This document shows positions 11,797 through 22,707 of a stretch of DNA of 64,000 nucleotides, piece by piece; the first letter of the stretch is position 1; each line of letters starts with the position of its first letter. The notes beneath the pieces are model-generated. The model saw only the letters and a program-made list of their open reading frames with translations. It did no database searches and was not told the origin of the DNA. The translations under genes were made by a program, and so were the position numbers. The stretch is from Calocera cornea HHB12733 (lineage: Eukaryota > Basidiomycota > Dacrymycetes > Dacrymycetales > Dacrymycetaceae): contig KV424011.1 in NCBI GenBank assembly GCA_001632435.1, positions 59,638-123,637 on the forward strand, read 5' to 3'.

Positions 11797-12465
11797 ATGC
11801 CGCCTCGCTCTGGCAAACGCTCTGCCCCGCTGTCGTCCGATCGGGCAACGCGCTCGTCCAAGGTCGCAAAGACTAACGCTTCGTCGGACGTCGCAAAGTC
11901 GCAGCGCAATGGCAAAGTTGCCAAAGGCAAGAAGGTGCGCGTTATTTGTCCGTCCCGCGCCCTCGCGAGCCATTGTTTTCTCACTGCCGGTCTGTCTCAG
12001 GCCATGCCCTCTGTGGTCTTCAAAAAGGCCGCCCTCCCCCTGCATGTCAGCATAACCCATACTCCGCCTACAATAGACGTGCCGCCGTCTGCTGAGCCAT
12101 CCGCGTCTCACGACGTGGGCCGCATCGCAGACATCACTCTGCTTTCCTGTGACTTTGGGACGGGCAGCTATGGGTGGAAGGGGCAGAAGAGGACTGTTGT
12201 GCAGCTCATGGGAGGCAACGGGGACGAGAAGGAGAAGGTGCAGGTCATGTTCACGATCAATGCGGTTGTGGTGAGGAGCAAGGATGCCGAGGTGCGCTCG
12301 GTTGACCTTGTATGCTGCTGCCGCTTGGCTGACCCGAATGTGAAGGCTGATATTGTGGACGAGCCACCGGCCGATGTGGAAGAGGCTGAAGCTGATCTGG
12401 AGAGAGAAGACACTGCGGACGAGAAGGCCGAAGAACTCGCAAAGGAAGCCGCAGCAGCGGCGTAA
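11797..12465 (+). CDS. Small conserved hypothetical protein
   Basis: Two exons, 11797-11934 and 12001-12465, give about 200 aa. The 66-nt intron (GTGCGC...CTGTCTCAG) is a multiple of three and has no stop, so unspliced RNA would encode a 222-aa form. The N-terminus is basic (PPRSGKRSAP, repeated SSKVAK/SDVAK). The middle has a beta-rich segment (DITLLSCDFGTGSYGWKGQK, then VQVMFTINAVVV). The C-terminus is acidic and Ala/Glu-rich, ending in an alanine run. No known family recognised; basic and acidic ends would fit a chromatin or chaperone role, which is speculation. Confidence 0.7.
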   Translation: MPPRSGKRSAPLSSDRATRSSKVAKTNASSDVAKSQRNGKVAKGKKVRVICPSRALASHCFLTAGLSQAMPSVVFKKAALPLHVSITHTPPTIDVPPSAEPSASHDVGRIADITLLSCDFGTGSYGWKGQKRTVVQLMGGNGDEKEKVQVMFTINAVVVRSKDAEVRSVDLVCCCRLADPNVKADIVDEPPADVEEAEADLEREDTADEKAEELAKEAAAAA

Positions 12466-13073
12466 TGACCTCTGGCCTCGCTGCTCTGTGCACCGGACCC
12501 CGCCACATGCAGTCATTCTGATCTCTTTCTATGCATAGATTATCTGTTCCCGACTCGCCTCCGCACACGCCAGCATGTACTCCCCTCAGACGCATCGCAC
12601 TATATCGCACCCATAATCAAACTTGTTCATATCTGCTCTGAAGACTCTCACAGGCGGTCTGCTGCATACATCTTGAATCGCCTATCTGGTTCGCTTGCGT
12701 CCGTCATTGGTACACAATGATGAAGAGAAACGCCCGTTTCTCTGGTTCCGAACGCGTCACTCTGCCGGGCTGTTCTGCATGCCAGCATTCACTTCCCCTC
12801 CAATGGTTTTGCCTTGTGGAGGCATTCAGCTCTGCAGTGGTCTCATGCTCTCTTCTCCGCCGAAAGGATGCACCATCCAGCCTGAATAGGTCGGAACTAC
12901 TTCCAAACGTCATAGCGCCATGTACCTACGCTGGTCTTTCTGCCGCGGTGGTGGCCTGAACGTGCGGGATCGGGCCGCCTCGAACAGCCTCATGTCGAAC
13001 CTGGCTTATAAATGGCCAGTTCTGGATGTGTCTAGATGAACAACCGCAGCTGGACGTGCCCTCTATTCGCTCG
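12466..13073. other. Intergenic, nothing recognised
   Basis: About 600 bases between two plus-strand genes. Short open frames only, none with recognisable homology. Likely 3' UTR and promoter. Confidence 0.5.
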
Positions 13074-14286
13074 ATGGCATACAGGATCCTTGTCGGCGGG
13101 TACAGCACCCTGCTCACCACCCTCCTCTTCAACCCCTATGTCAGCCCGGCCACGCTGGAGATCCTGAACCAGTCTCCGAGCGGCATCAACGCCTCCTGGC
13201 TGGCGCCGCACCCGACGAACAGCTCGATCGTCTTTGGCACCCAGGAGATCGACGCTGGCGGCGTTGCGAGCTACCTGATCCAGCCGGATGGGTCCGCGAG
13301 GATCGTCAGCAATGTCAGCACGTACGGCAGTGGACCCGCGTACGTCGGCGTGCTCAGCAACCTGCGCGATGTTGTCGCAATGAACGTAAGTGCCGACTAC
13401 CGCCCTTCTCCTTTGTATCTGACGCCGCCGGTAGTACAACTCTGGCGACGGCGCTGTGATCCCCCTCGAGCTGGACGGCGTGACCTTGACATCTCCGCCT
13501 CCCCAAGGCCTGGTAGCATTCAACGGCTCTGGCCCGAACCTCGCCCGTCAGCTGAGCGCCCACCCGCACATGATGTTCCAGAACGGTGCGACGAACAGCC
13601 AGGAGCTCCTGGTCCCCGATCTTGTACGTTTACCCTGTGCGAACCCCCAAGCAGTGTTGCTGACCAGGCTGCAGGGTTCCGACAAGGTCTGGCGCCTGAC
13701 GAGCACCGCCCCGAACACGTACGACATTGCGGGGTACATCCAGCAGCCGCTCGGCTCGGGCCCGCGCCACGGTGTCGTGTACACGGAGCTCGAGCCGGAC
13801 GATGGTAGCGTGCCCGCGACGTACGTCTACATCGTGCACGAGCTCGCGAACACCGTCACCCAGCAGACGATCCCGACGCTTTCCTCCGGTATCGAGCCAC
13901 AGCTGATCGCAACCGTCCCGACCATCCCACCTGGAGGCGATAATACCACCATCGCCGCTGCGGAGATCCTTGTTGGCCCCGCCAATGCGCTCTACGACGA
14001 ACAGTACCTGTACGTCAGCAACCGGTGGGACACCAACCCGCTCGGCGACACCGTTGCGGTGCTCAACCCGAACCCGCTCGAGGTCATCGCCCAGGTTCGT
14101 ACGGGCGTGTACGGCATCAGGGGGATGATGATCGGCGGGAACCAGGACCAGTACATCATCGTTGGCGGACAGGGCAGCGGGGGCGTCGCAGTGCTGGAGC
14201 GCGTGGATGGAGGGCGCAACCTCACCCTCGTCGCCTCGCTCAACTCGCCGCTCATCGAGGCGCCCACGACGTTCGTCTGGCTGTAG
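13074..14286 (+). CDS. Lactonase-family seven-bladed beta-propeller protein
   Basis: Exons 13074-13385, 13435-13623, 13675-14286 give about 370 aa. The start MAYRILVGGYSTLLTTLLF and the blades (WLAPHPTNSSIVFGTQEI, PHMMFQNGATN, QYLYVSNRWDTNPLGD, GIRGMMIGGNQDQYIIVGGQ) match the fungal family of carboxy-cis,cis-muconate cyclase/6-phosphogluconolactonase-like propellers (PF10282 type). The substrate cannot be told from sequence; ring-opening of an aromatic-derived lactone is the family expectation. No signal peptide. The second intron (13624-13674) is a multiple of three without a stop. ATG 13074 was chosen over 13026 because the first beta strand begins there. Confidence 0.85.
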
Positions 14287-14416
14287 ACAACCCGTCCCGT
14301 GCCCGAAAATAGATATTTGCGCTAGGCACAGCCGGCAGTCGTAAACACCCATTGCTATTAAATACAGTGGTCCGCTTCGCCTCTAGGTTAGCCCCTACCG
14401 ACTGAGACTCTTGAGT

Positions 14417-15252
14417 CTACTGGGACATCTCAGCGGACGTCTTGTCCTTTCCCTGATGCCCCTCCTTGGCCGTCTCCTTGGTTATGCGCACGAGCCACGC
14501 GTGCGGGTCGCCGGAGTCGTGCCCGTCCCGGAACTGGTACAGGCGGCCCTCGGCGTTCTCCCAGTGATCCTGTGTCCATCATCAGCGCTGCTCCATGGTG
14601 CCTGATGAGCACGAAACATCCTCACCTCTGGCTTCCCACTCGGCCCCGCAGCCAGGTAGTACCGCAGGAAGTCGCCATGGCTCACGACAACCGCGTTCTC
14701 GCCCGGCTGCTCGCGCAGCCACGTGCGCGTGTTACGCGCACGCTCCTGCAGCGCGGCTTCTGTCGGTTCCCACCGCCCGCGCTTGCTGTTCCAGTCCTCT
14801 GGCAGGCCCGTGAAGTCCAGCTGGGGGAAGAGCTCGGCGAGCCGCGAGGCTGACGAGCCCGTGTCGCACGGGAGGTCGTTGATCTCTGTCCCCTCGATCA
14901 GCAATCCAGGTTCCCCTCGGAGCGAAGAAGGAGCGCACCCTGCAGCTCAGCCATAAAGACAGGCTTGGGCAAGCTCGGAAACCCCAACAGCGAAGTCTCA
15001 ATCGTCCGCCTGAGCGCGCTGGACACGAGCAGCGGCGTGGGGGTGAGCGCCTCGGGGAAGTTGTCCATGAACGTCGGGGGGATGTCGCGGGCCTGGGTGC
15101 GGCCGAGCGCCGTCAGGGGCGGGTCGGGGATGGACCAGTCTGACGTGGCGTTGTGCTCTGCTTGCGCCTGGATTGGGTCAGTGGGTGGAGAGGCTGCAGT
15201 GGAGTGGGTACGGTATACGCACATGGCGGTAGATGTAGACGTTCTTGACCAT
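14417..15252 (-). CDS. Histidine phosphatase (phosphoglycerate mutase) superfamily protein
   Basis: Exons 15252-15223, 15167-14939, 14885-14626, 14569-14417 give about 223 aa. The catalytic RH motif is split by the first intron (YIYRH then AQAEHN). The second phosphate-pocket His is in VVVSHGDFLRYYL. Splicing at 14938/14886 restores ELQEINDLPCDTG, a hallmark of the fungal phosphoglycerate-mutase-like family, and removes an apparent frame break. Substrate unknown; probably a small-molecule or protein phosphatase rather than glycolytic PGM. Divergent from TMA20 with about 250 bp between starts. Confidence 0.88.
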
Positions 15253-15503
15253 TGTTTCCCCTGAGCGTAGGAATAGAACGCGAGGAGAGGAGATATATGC
15301 TACGTCTACAGTGGTAGTACAGAGGCAAGAAGGGACGTTTGGCGGGAGAGCAGTGACCGGGAGTGCTGTTCGGAGAGTCGCGCCGGAATTGGCGGGGAAA
15401 CGAACGAGCGGCTGTGTACGTCATCCCACGTTGTGCGTCAGGTCTTCGTCCCTGGTGCTCCTCAGTGCCGCCCTTGCTCTGGACAGGACAACGACGAGGG
15501 ACA

Positions 15504-16198
15504 ATGTTCAAAAAGCAAGTATTCACCGCATATATCCAATACACTCTCATCTGACGGTGGTTGCGGTACTGCAGGTTCTCCCCCAAAGAGGACATTGCCT
15601 CGCAGACATCGATCAAGTCCTCCGTGCAGCGGCACATCCGCGCCTCCCTCCTCAAGCAGTTCCCCCTCCTCGCGCAGGGCGAGGGCGAGGCGCAGGTGCT
15701 GGAGCACATCTGGCCGAAGAAGGAGAACATCACGCTCGTCAAGTGCAAGGAGCACATCAGCATCTTCGCGCTGCATGGCGAGCCCCTCTTCTTCCAGCAC
15801 TTTGACGGGCCGTTCTTCCCCACCCTCCGGCTGCTCCACAAATGTGCGTGGTGTCCCATCTTCCGATTGTCCGATACTGAGCGGAAGGTGCGTGAGACAC
15901 AGACCCGAACATGTGCCCCCAAGTAGGCATAGATCGAGGGGCGATCAAGTTCCTCCTTGCCGGCGCATCGATGATGTGCCCCGGCCTCACCTCGGCAGGG
16001 GGGATGCTTCCCCCGCCGGAGCACTCAATCCCCGAGGGCGCGGTGGTAGCGATCATGGCGGAGGGGAAGGAGCACGCTGCGGGCGTGGGGTTGATGAAGA
16101 TGGATAGTGAGCAGGTGAAGAAGGTCAATAAGGGCGTGGCGGTCGAGAGTATCACGTACCTGGGGGACGATCTGTGGTCGTTGAAGAACATCTCGTGA
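15504..16198 (+). CDS. TMA20: Translation machinery-associated protein 20 (MCT-1/MCTS1), PUA domain
   Basis: Ribosome-binding factor that with Tma22/DENR recycles 40S subunits and supports reinitiation. Exons 15504-15514, 15575-15843, 15903-16198 give about 191 aa against 181 in human MCTS1. N-terminal block FSPKEDIASQTSIKSSVQR, then KENITLVKC, FFQHFDGPFFPTLRLLHK, PUA domain GAIKFLLAGASMMCPGLTS and VVAIMAEGKEHAAGVGLMKM. Exon 1 is only 11 nt. Keeping the invariant MFKKF start requires the first intron to begin GCAAGT and end TGCAG, a GC-AG intron; no GT donor gives the right frame. Confidence 0.94.
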
Positions 16199-16468
16199 GG
16201 GGCGGTTGATGGGTGGGATTGGCAATGTGTGTGGATGATAGAGTGGTGTAATGGACATTATGTGTACAATAAAGGATCACGGTGAGGTGCGTCTGGAGGT
16301 GTCGAACTCGATGCTCCGGTCCAAATCTCGCGCCCTAACCACCCAAACCCCACGCAAGCGGAAGATTTTCAGCCCGAATAGTGTTCACAAAGTGCATTAA
16401 TACAATACAGGAACATCGATCGTACATCCAAGGTATACCGCTGCTCTCGTCGCGTCGCACCACCAAAA

Positions 16469-17288
16469 TCAAAGATGCGACCCCGCCAAGCGCCAGATCT
16501 CGTTCACGTTCGCGACTCTTGATGCGTTCGGATCGTAGTCGAATGAGTGGACTGTCTTGTCGATATCGGAGCCTGGAGATGTGTTAGATAAGAGGTCAGT
16601 GGACGGGAGACGCAGGCGTACGGATGAGCATGCGCCCTTCTGTGCCTGGGACAAACTCGAACCCGAGATCGTGCATCACCTTGAGCCGCATACTATCCGC
16701 AATCGTCAGCGCCTCCTCAGACCAACGACAGGACAACAAGAGACCAACGCACGCGTACGAATCGACCTCCCACTCGCCCTCGACATCCCACGCCTCGAGC
16801 TTGCCCAGCTCCTCCTTGAGCCGCTCCACCTCGGCCTCCTTCTGCGCCACGTTCCCCTCCTCATCCTTGATGCTCTTCGCGAGCTGGAACTTGGTTGCGT
16901 CGGCGGCGATGAGGGACTCGGAGTGCGCCTGCTGGGAGGGAACGGAGGAGGGGCGCGTGGCGGCTGCGCGGGAGGACTCGAGTTGCCGTGAGAGGGCTGC
17001 GTGCGAGCAAGGCTGTTCATGAACAGCTTGACATAGGTGAGAGAGGGAAACGCACTTCGCAGAGCTGAACGGTTCTCGTCTGACTCCCGCTCGCGGGCCG
17101 CTTGACGCGTCTTCATGCGCTCCGTCGCGCTCTTGACCGTCTTGAGGTCCGCATGGTAGTCCACGAGCGAGATGACTTGTGAGATAACATCGCTGCCCAA
17201 CCCAACACGTCAGCATGCATTCACACAGTCCCACATGCACAGCGAAAGAGACGGACATATGTTCTTGTACCGAAGCAGAGGGCGCCAT
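16469..17288 (-). CDS. SPC24: Kinetochore protein Spc24 (Ndc80 complex)
   Basis: Subunit of the Ndc80 complex that with Spc25 anchors it to the inner kinetochore. Exons 17288-17257, 17192-17056, 16996-16753, 16692-16622, 16572-16469 give about 195 aa with consistent phases. Residues 1-115 are coiled coil (VKSATERMKTRQAARERE, LSRQLESSRAAA, KEAEVERLKEELGKLEAWD). The C-terminal RWD-like globular part reads MRLKVMHDLGFEFVPG then SDIDKTVHSFDYDP, aligning with the Spc24 signature of LKVY..LGI and DVH..D. The first donor is GTCCGT, weaker than its neighbours, so the N-terminal ten residues are less sure. Divergent from the next gene over 245 bp. Confidence 0.8.
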
Positions 17289-17533
17289 GGTCGTCGTCGT
17301 TGTCGTTCAGCAAGAGAGCGCCCAACAGCCCCAGACGCGCGCCCTTGATGTGCACGTGACGCGGGCAGACCGGGTGCGGATCTCGGTGCACGTGAATCGT
17401 GGGGTGAACCCTTGCTGCCGAGCGCTGCCGCGTAATGGTCACCCGCCTGCACCAGGCGAGTGCAGCTGGACATCTCAACTCGGCCACTCTCTTCTGCACT
17501 TCAGCTTCCTCTTGACGAAAAGTATCTGGGAGA

Positions 17534-19470
17534 ATGGACAGCTCTGCTATAATGACCGCTTCGAGGATATCGGAGCACTACCCGGAGCATATGCGCAACC
17601 CCACCAGCGCACTCGAGTCCGTGAGTCACTGTCCCGGGCGTCTATCATGTTGCGCGTCAATCTCATTGCGGCGGTGGCAGGGGCACGACTATGCCGCACG
17701 AGCGGAGAGGCTCGAGATCTCGTCCGAGTTTGGGAGGGCGGCGGAGATGGCGAAAAGGGCGAGCGACAGCTACGGCAAGGCCGTGGAGGAGACCAATGTG
17801 CCCGATGCTAGCGTGCGTTATTCCTGTCTGTATGCATGCCCTCATTGAACGGCGGATATGTAGGTGAAAACCACGATGGTGAAATTGCAAGAAGATTGGG
17901 CACGGCGCTCCAAAGACCTGCAGCGAAAAGCCGACTATGCGTCGCGCCAGCCCTCCCGTTCCTCTTCCCTTTCACGCGGTGCAAGTCGCACCCCCTCGCA
18001 AACCCGGCGGACCTCCGGTGGGGACCACGATTCCGAAATCCGCACCAAAGCGCGGGCGAACGGGATAGACAGGCTGGAGAGTGCGATGAACGGGAGCATC
18101 GGCTCTGGCTCTGGCGGTGGGGCGGCACAAAAGCGCTCGGGTTCGCCACAGTCCTCCTTTCCCCACCCCGGCCAATACTCACACGCGCGGCAGAGCCTCT
18201 CCCCGGACCACCGCCCGACCTCACACCACCCGGAGAGTCATTCATGATGCTCGCAGGCTCTGTGAGTTCTCTTACCTCCTGCCACCCAACCACATTCGAC
18301 GAAGCAGTACTTATACTTTGCTTTTCGCGCACAGGATCCCTCAGATCCCTTCAACCAGTTCTGGACGATCCTGCAAGGCATGCTCGAGAACTTTAGTGCG
18401 CCCGTCGCCTGGGCTACTGTGCCGCTCAATGGGGAGCCTGCGCCCGAGCGGCTTGTAGCGAGCGGGTCGATGTCTGGTTCTCGCACGCGCGCCTCGGGCA
18501 ACGTCAGGCCGCCCCCAGCGCATCTCGCGAATAGCGACGACTGTGAGTGCTTCCCGTGATCTATTGGCGTTCTGTCGGTTGACTGTAGTTCTTGCTAGCC
18601 GAGACATTTTCCGATGACGGCGACGACGACTTCTATCTTGTGATGCCGGCCTCGCCCAACAGCAATGCAGCAGATGGCTCGCACTCCTACCCTCCTGCCC
18701 GCGTCAGAACACAGGAGGAACTCTACTACGAGAACATCGCGCTCAAGCAAACGGTGGACACACTCTCGCACCAACTGCAAGCGGCGGAGCAGGCGCTGCG
18801 GCAGAAGCAGGCGGCGGAACAAGCGAACGTGCGGCGCTTGCAGGGGAGCCTGCTGGACGTCAGGCAGCTCATGCAGGCGAGCATACTGGGCATGCAGCAG
18901 GGTGCCGGGGCCGCGGTCGCGAGTCCTACGGCTACGCAGCGCGAGCGCGAGCTGCGCCCGAGCGACACTGGGGCCGTGAGCCCGCGCCTGCCTCCCAAGT
19001 CTGCTCTGAGCCGAACAGAGTCTGCTGGGAACGTCTCGGTGCCAACGGCGAAGGAAGCGGACGAGCAGCGCGAGAAGGACGCGGAGAAGGAGAAGAAGAA
19101 GCGGGAGGAAGAGCTGGAGGGCATGCGCCAGAAGCTCAAGGACGCGGAGGAGGAGGCGACTCGCTTGCGGATCGAGAATGAGAAGAATGTGAGTTCATTC
19201 ATCCCTCCCTTGCCAACTTCCCGTACCCGTTTCGCCCACTTGACACTTGTTATCGCCCGAGCCCCTGCTGACGGACTCTTCTGTGCGAACCCCTATCCGC
19301 AGATGGCCGACGCGAAGAAGTACCGCGACAGGTGGGACAAGGTGAAGGAAGCTGCCAAGAAGAAAAAGGAGGCGAAGGAGGCCGCCGCGGCCGGCATTGC
19401 TGAAGTTGGGGTTGCAGCCAGGCCCGGTCTTCCCGGCGCTTCCGCCTCTGGGGGGAAGGTGGAGGAGTAA
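17534..19470 (+). CDS. MIT-like/coiled-coil protein, possible Atg38/NRBF2-like autophagy factor
   Basis: Inferred exons 17534-17620, 17681-17812, 17864-18140, 18194-18261, 18335-18542, 18599-19188, 19303-19470; about 507 aa. Residues 28-105 form an amphipathic helical bundle resembling a MIT domain (HDYAARAERLEISSEFGRAA through RRSKDLQRKADYAS). A Ser/Gly/Pro-rich linker follows, then a conserved-looking patch DPSDPFNQFWTILQGMLENF, an ac acidic stretch and a long coiled coil. MIT at the N-terminus plus a C-terminal coiled coil is the Atg38/NRBF2 arrangement (PI3-kinase complex I), but the match is architectural and I am only moderately sure. The 18141-18193 splice is the weakest; a longer intron beginning at a GTGGGG is possible. 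The last intron (114 nt) is in frame and stop-free. Confidence 0.68.
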
Positions 19471-20477
19471 GTTAGGGAGGAGGCAGAGAAGACGGAGGGC
19501 GCGGTCAAGCGCGCGTCGCGGATCTTGGCGGCTTCTGCGCGCCCAAATTGAACCGTTTTGCCTTCCTGCCGCTGGGCCGTGACTCTATCAGCGGACGCTT
19601 GTCAATAATGTGCAACGCCAGTCTTCCGCGCTGTTATCTCGACCATTGATCCGTTATCTGAGACATGACGAACTTCCAGCCGCTGCATTGATCCCCCATT
19701 TGTAACATTTATGACGTAAATCTCCCGCTTCTTCATTCAGTTGTACTAATCTAATGTACTTGTGTTGATTTCGTTCATTGTTGCTAATCCCGGTCCCAGC
19801 CCTTCCAGCCAACCCAGTAGTCGTATCAGTCAGCTAATCGTACACACCGCCCCGGAGCGCTTACTATACTTGTACAATCGCAATCGCAATGGCGCGCAAA
19901 CATCGAGGCAAAAAATGGGCAAGCCGTAAACGTAAACGTAAATGGAAATGGAAATGGAAATGGAATGGGAACGGGAAGTCGACAAATCAGGCGCGGGGCC
20001 ATACTAGATCAGGAGCCAGCAGATCTCGTTTCGGACGGGGGACTTGGTCGGGAAGGGAGACAGTTCGGTAGGGTTCGTGACTTGACTTGACTTGATTTGA
20101 CTTGCTGATCCGGCAGCTCCACTGCCGGGGTATCGAATCCGACTCCGAATGCGGCACAGGGCGTCCGGCGTCCGGCGTCCGGCGTCCAGCGTCCAGTCCG
20201 GCATCGTGGGTCGTCGTGTCGTGTCCAAGGCGTTCATGCAGAATGTGCCGCGCCAGGACCAATTAAGTTTAGTAGTGTTGTACCGCACCGCTCTCGCCTG
20301 TAGAGGGGTGTAGTGTAGTGTAGCCTGTCGACGATGGCGGCCAGGGTTAGGTGCCGGGATGACGACGAATGATAGTTGTGGATGTGTGCTGTGACTTAAC
20401 TCTATGCCGTCGCGCCTGGGCAGCTGCCAGCAGGGTCGGGCAGGGTCGGGTAGGGTCGAATGGCGGCATGCACAGGT
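19471..20477. other. Gene-poor 1 kb with simple repeats
   Basis: No supported gene. Holds an (A/G)-rich series of CGTAAA then TGGAAA units at about 19925-19968, a TTGACTTGACTTGATTTGACTT stretch near 20083-20105, and five 7-mers GCGTCCG/GCGTCCA at 20161-20195. Lies between two convergent 3' ends. Confidence 0.6.
20161..20195. repeat. Tandem 7-mer repeat
   Basis: Five head-to-tail copies of GCGTCC(G/A), the last two with A in the final position. Confidence 0.8.
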
Positions 20478-20900
20478 TCAGGCGGCCCCAACAGCAACAG
20501 GTAGCGCCTCGTGCATCGGCAGCTCGTGCAAGGGCGTGGCGGGCAGGCTCTCGAGTATCGGGGTGAGCGGGGCGGTCCGCGGCGGCACGTCCAGCCGCCG
20601 CCGGCTCGGCGCCGGGGCCGGGGCCGGGGCTGAAAAGTCCGTCTCCGATTCATGTTGATGTTGTGGCTGGACGGCCGGTGCTGCGGGTGCGGGGCCGGCG
20701 CGCGCGAGAGGGAGGTGAACGAGATCCTGTTCATCTGCAGACGGGGGGACGTCCTGCCCCGGCGCCGGCGCGTCGGCGCCGGACTGCGAGCGGGCGTCCG
20801 GATGCGCCTCGCGGGCCGCCGGCGCCCGCGCCCAATCAGCCCACCTCGCGCCCCTCGCGACCGCGCCCGGCCGCGCGCCCATCCACTCGTACCTCCTCCC

Positions 20901-20934
<34 letters not shown>

Positions 20935-22707
20935 CCTGTGACCCCCAGCCCGCCAGCCGCGCCCCCAGCCCCACCAGGCAACGAGCCCGCCAGCGCCGTA
21001 TTCTGCTCGAGGGTGCACCCCCTCCTCGCGAGCTCCGCGAGGACGCGGGCGATGTTCCGGGTATCGTCGATGCCGCAGTGCTGCCTGCCCTCGAACGGGT
21101 CGAGGCGGAGCTTGCGCAGCTGGCAGGGGATGGAGAGCCCGGGGGAGTGCTTGCCCGCCCCGTCGCTGTCCCGCTCCGCCTCGCGCTCGCGCTCGCGCTT
21201 GGCAGAGTCGCAGCCGAGGCAGCGGCGGAGGAGCTTGCGCACGTCCAGGACGGCGGGGCCGACCCAGGGCGGCAGGGGGATGCCGGAGAGCCAGCACTGC
21301 TTGACGAGGAAGTCGCGGAGGTCCCACGGCCCGTCCGTCGCGAAGGTGTATGCGACGCGCGGCTCGCCCGTCCCGCTGTCCAGCAGGCCGTGGTCGACCA
21401 GGAAGAGCCGGAAGTGCTCGAGCACCTCGGGGAAGGACGGTGCCGGGTCGACTTGCGATTGGGTGATGCCCGTGAGGGAGGTGCAGAAGGGGGAGAGCTG
21501 GGGCGCCCAGGTCGGGCGGACGAAGCTGCGGAACTCGGCGACCGGGGCGAGGGCGGACATGCGGCCCGAGCTGTCCATCTCGCTCCACTTCATGAGGACG
21601 ACGGGCCATTCCTGGACCGGCACCGGGCGTGTCAGCACTGACTCAGTCGGGTACGGTGGGGAGGGAGGGACGCACGATGATCTCGTTCGGCCAGTCGAAG
21701 CCGCCGCCCTCCTCGCACGTCGCCTCCACGTCCAGCACGAGGAACGCGTCGAACGGCTGTCGGCGGAACAGCTTGCCCTCGCTGTCCTTGCTCGGGTCGG
21801 CCAGGGGCGGGAGGGGGAAGGTGAGCCCGCGGTGGTGGTCGACTGCGGGGGAGTCGGGCGGGGTGAGGGAGAGCGTGGAGGTGGACATGCTTGGGGAGAG
21901 GGAGAGCGGGGAGAGGGAGAGGGAGAGGGAAAGGGAGAGGGAGGAGGCCGGGGTGAACTCTGGTGCGTAGGGGTCGAGCGAGGACAGCCGCTTGGCGTGC
22001 CGCCTCCCGCCTGCTTGGTGCGCCGGGGAGGACGCGGAGGTGGTGGCCGTCGCGGTTGCGGCGATGAGTGCGCCGGCCTTGGGCGGGGGGCGGGCGGAGG
22101 AGGGGAGGGAATTGGCACGCTCCCGCCGGCGCGTGCGCTCTGAGAGGAGGGTGAGGAGCTCCGGGTCGAGCTCGAGGGAGAACGTCTGGGTGATGCGCGA
22201 CGAGGGCGGCTCGGCGCTCTGCTGGGGCGGGGCGGCGGTGCTCGCCGTGGACGAGGAGGCTGCAGCGCGCCGCCGCTCGGCACGGCGGTGCTTGCGTGGG
22301 AGCTGCGCGCGGATATCTGGCGAATGCTGGGGATTCGGGGGGTGTTGCTGCTGTGCTGGTGGTGGTGGATGTGGGTGTGGGTGTGGGGTACTTGCGGTGG
22401 CAGGGGTTGCAGGTCGTCTCAGCGCCGCGCCCGCAGGCTCGGCATCGTGTCGTGAGTGTGGGTTCGTGAGCGTCTCGAGTGCGCCCTCAGGCGGCATGCC
22501 CCTCCCTCGCCGGCGGGGCGCCTCCCTCTCCCTCGCGCGCTGGCTGGCGCGGACGAGCTGGAGGGGCGTGCGCTTGCCCTGCTGTGGGGAGGTGCGGCTG
22601 CGTATGCTGAGGGGGTGCGGGAGGGGGAGGGGGAAGAGGGTTATGATAGTCGCGAGGAGGAGGAGGGCGAGGAGGAGGAGGACGGCGAGCGCGGCGAGGT
22701 CGGCCAT
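20478..22707 (-). CDS. ERI1-type DEDDh 3'-5' exonuclease with N-terminal membrane anchor
   Basis: Exons 22707-21676 and 21611-20478 give about 721 aa. The ERI-1/3'hExo family trims RNA 3' ends (histone mRNA, 5.8S rRNA, siRNAs). Catalytic acids: FLVLDVEATC (Asp about 325, Glu 327), ATDGPWDLRDF (Asp about 437) and QHCGIDDTRNIARV (His about 522, Asp 526), a complete DEDDh set. Unusual features: residues 3-24 are a hydrophobic run (LAALAVLLLLALLLLATII), a likely signal anchor; a 300-residue disordered linker includes a Ser-Leu dipeptide repeat; and after the domain comes a Gly-Met dipeptide repeat encoded by a CATGCC microsatellite. The start is the ATG before the hydrophobic run; the same frame stays open upstream to 23049. 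Confidence 0.82.
20901..20936. repeat. (CATGCC)6 hexanucleotide microsatellite inside a coding exon
   Basis: Six perfect copies; on the minus strand they encode an alternating Gly-Met tract in the exonuclease C-terminal region. Length is likely polymorphic and keeps frame. Confidence 0.9.

Noticed and set aside
16693..16752. Reading SPC24 straight through this segment
   Set aside because: The frame stays open but inserts 20 residues not fitting Spc24. A 60-nt intron with GTGCGT and GATAG signals restores a clean MRLKVMHDLGF start of the globular domain.
20652..22143. Long plus-strand open frames of 329 and 413 codons
   Set aside because: They lie antisense to the ERI1-type exonuclease exons and are kept open by GC-rich, Arg/Gly/Ala-biased composition. 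No domain motifs; the minus-strand frame carries all catalytic residues.
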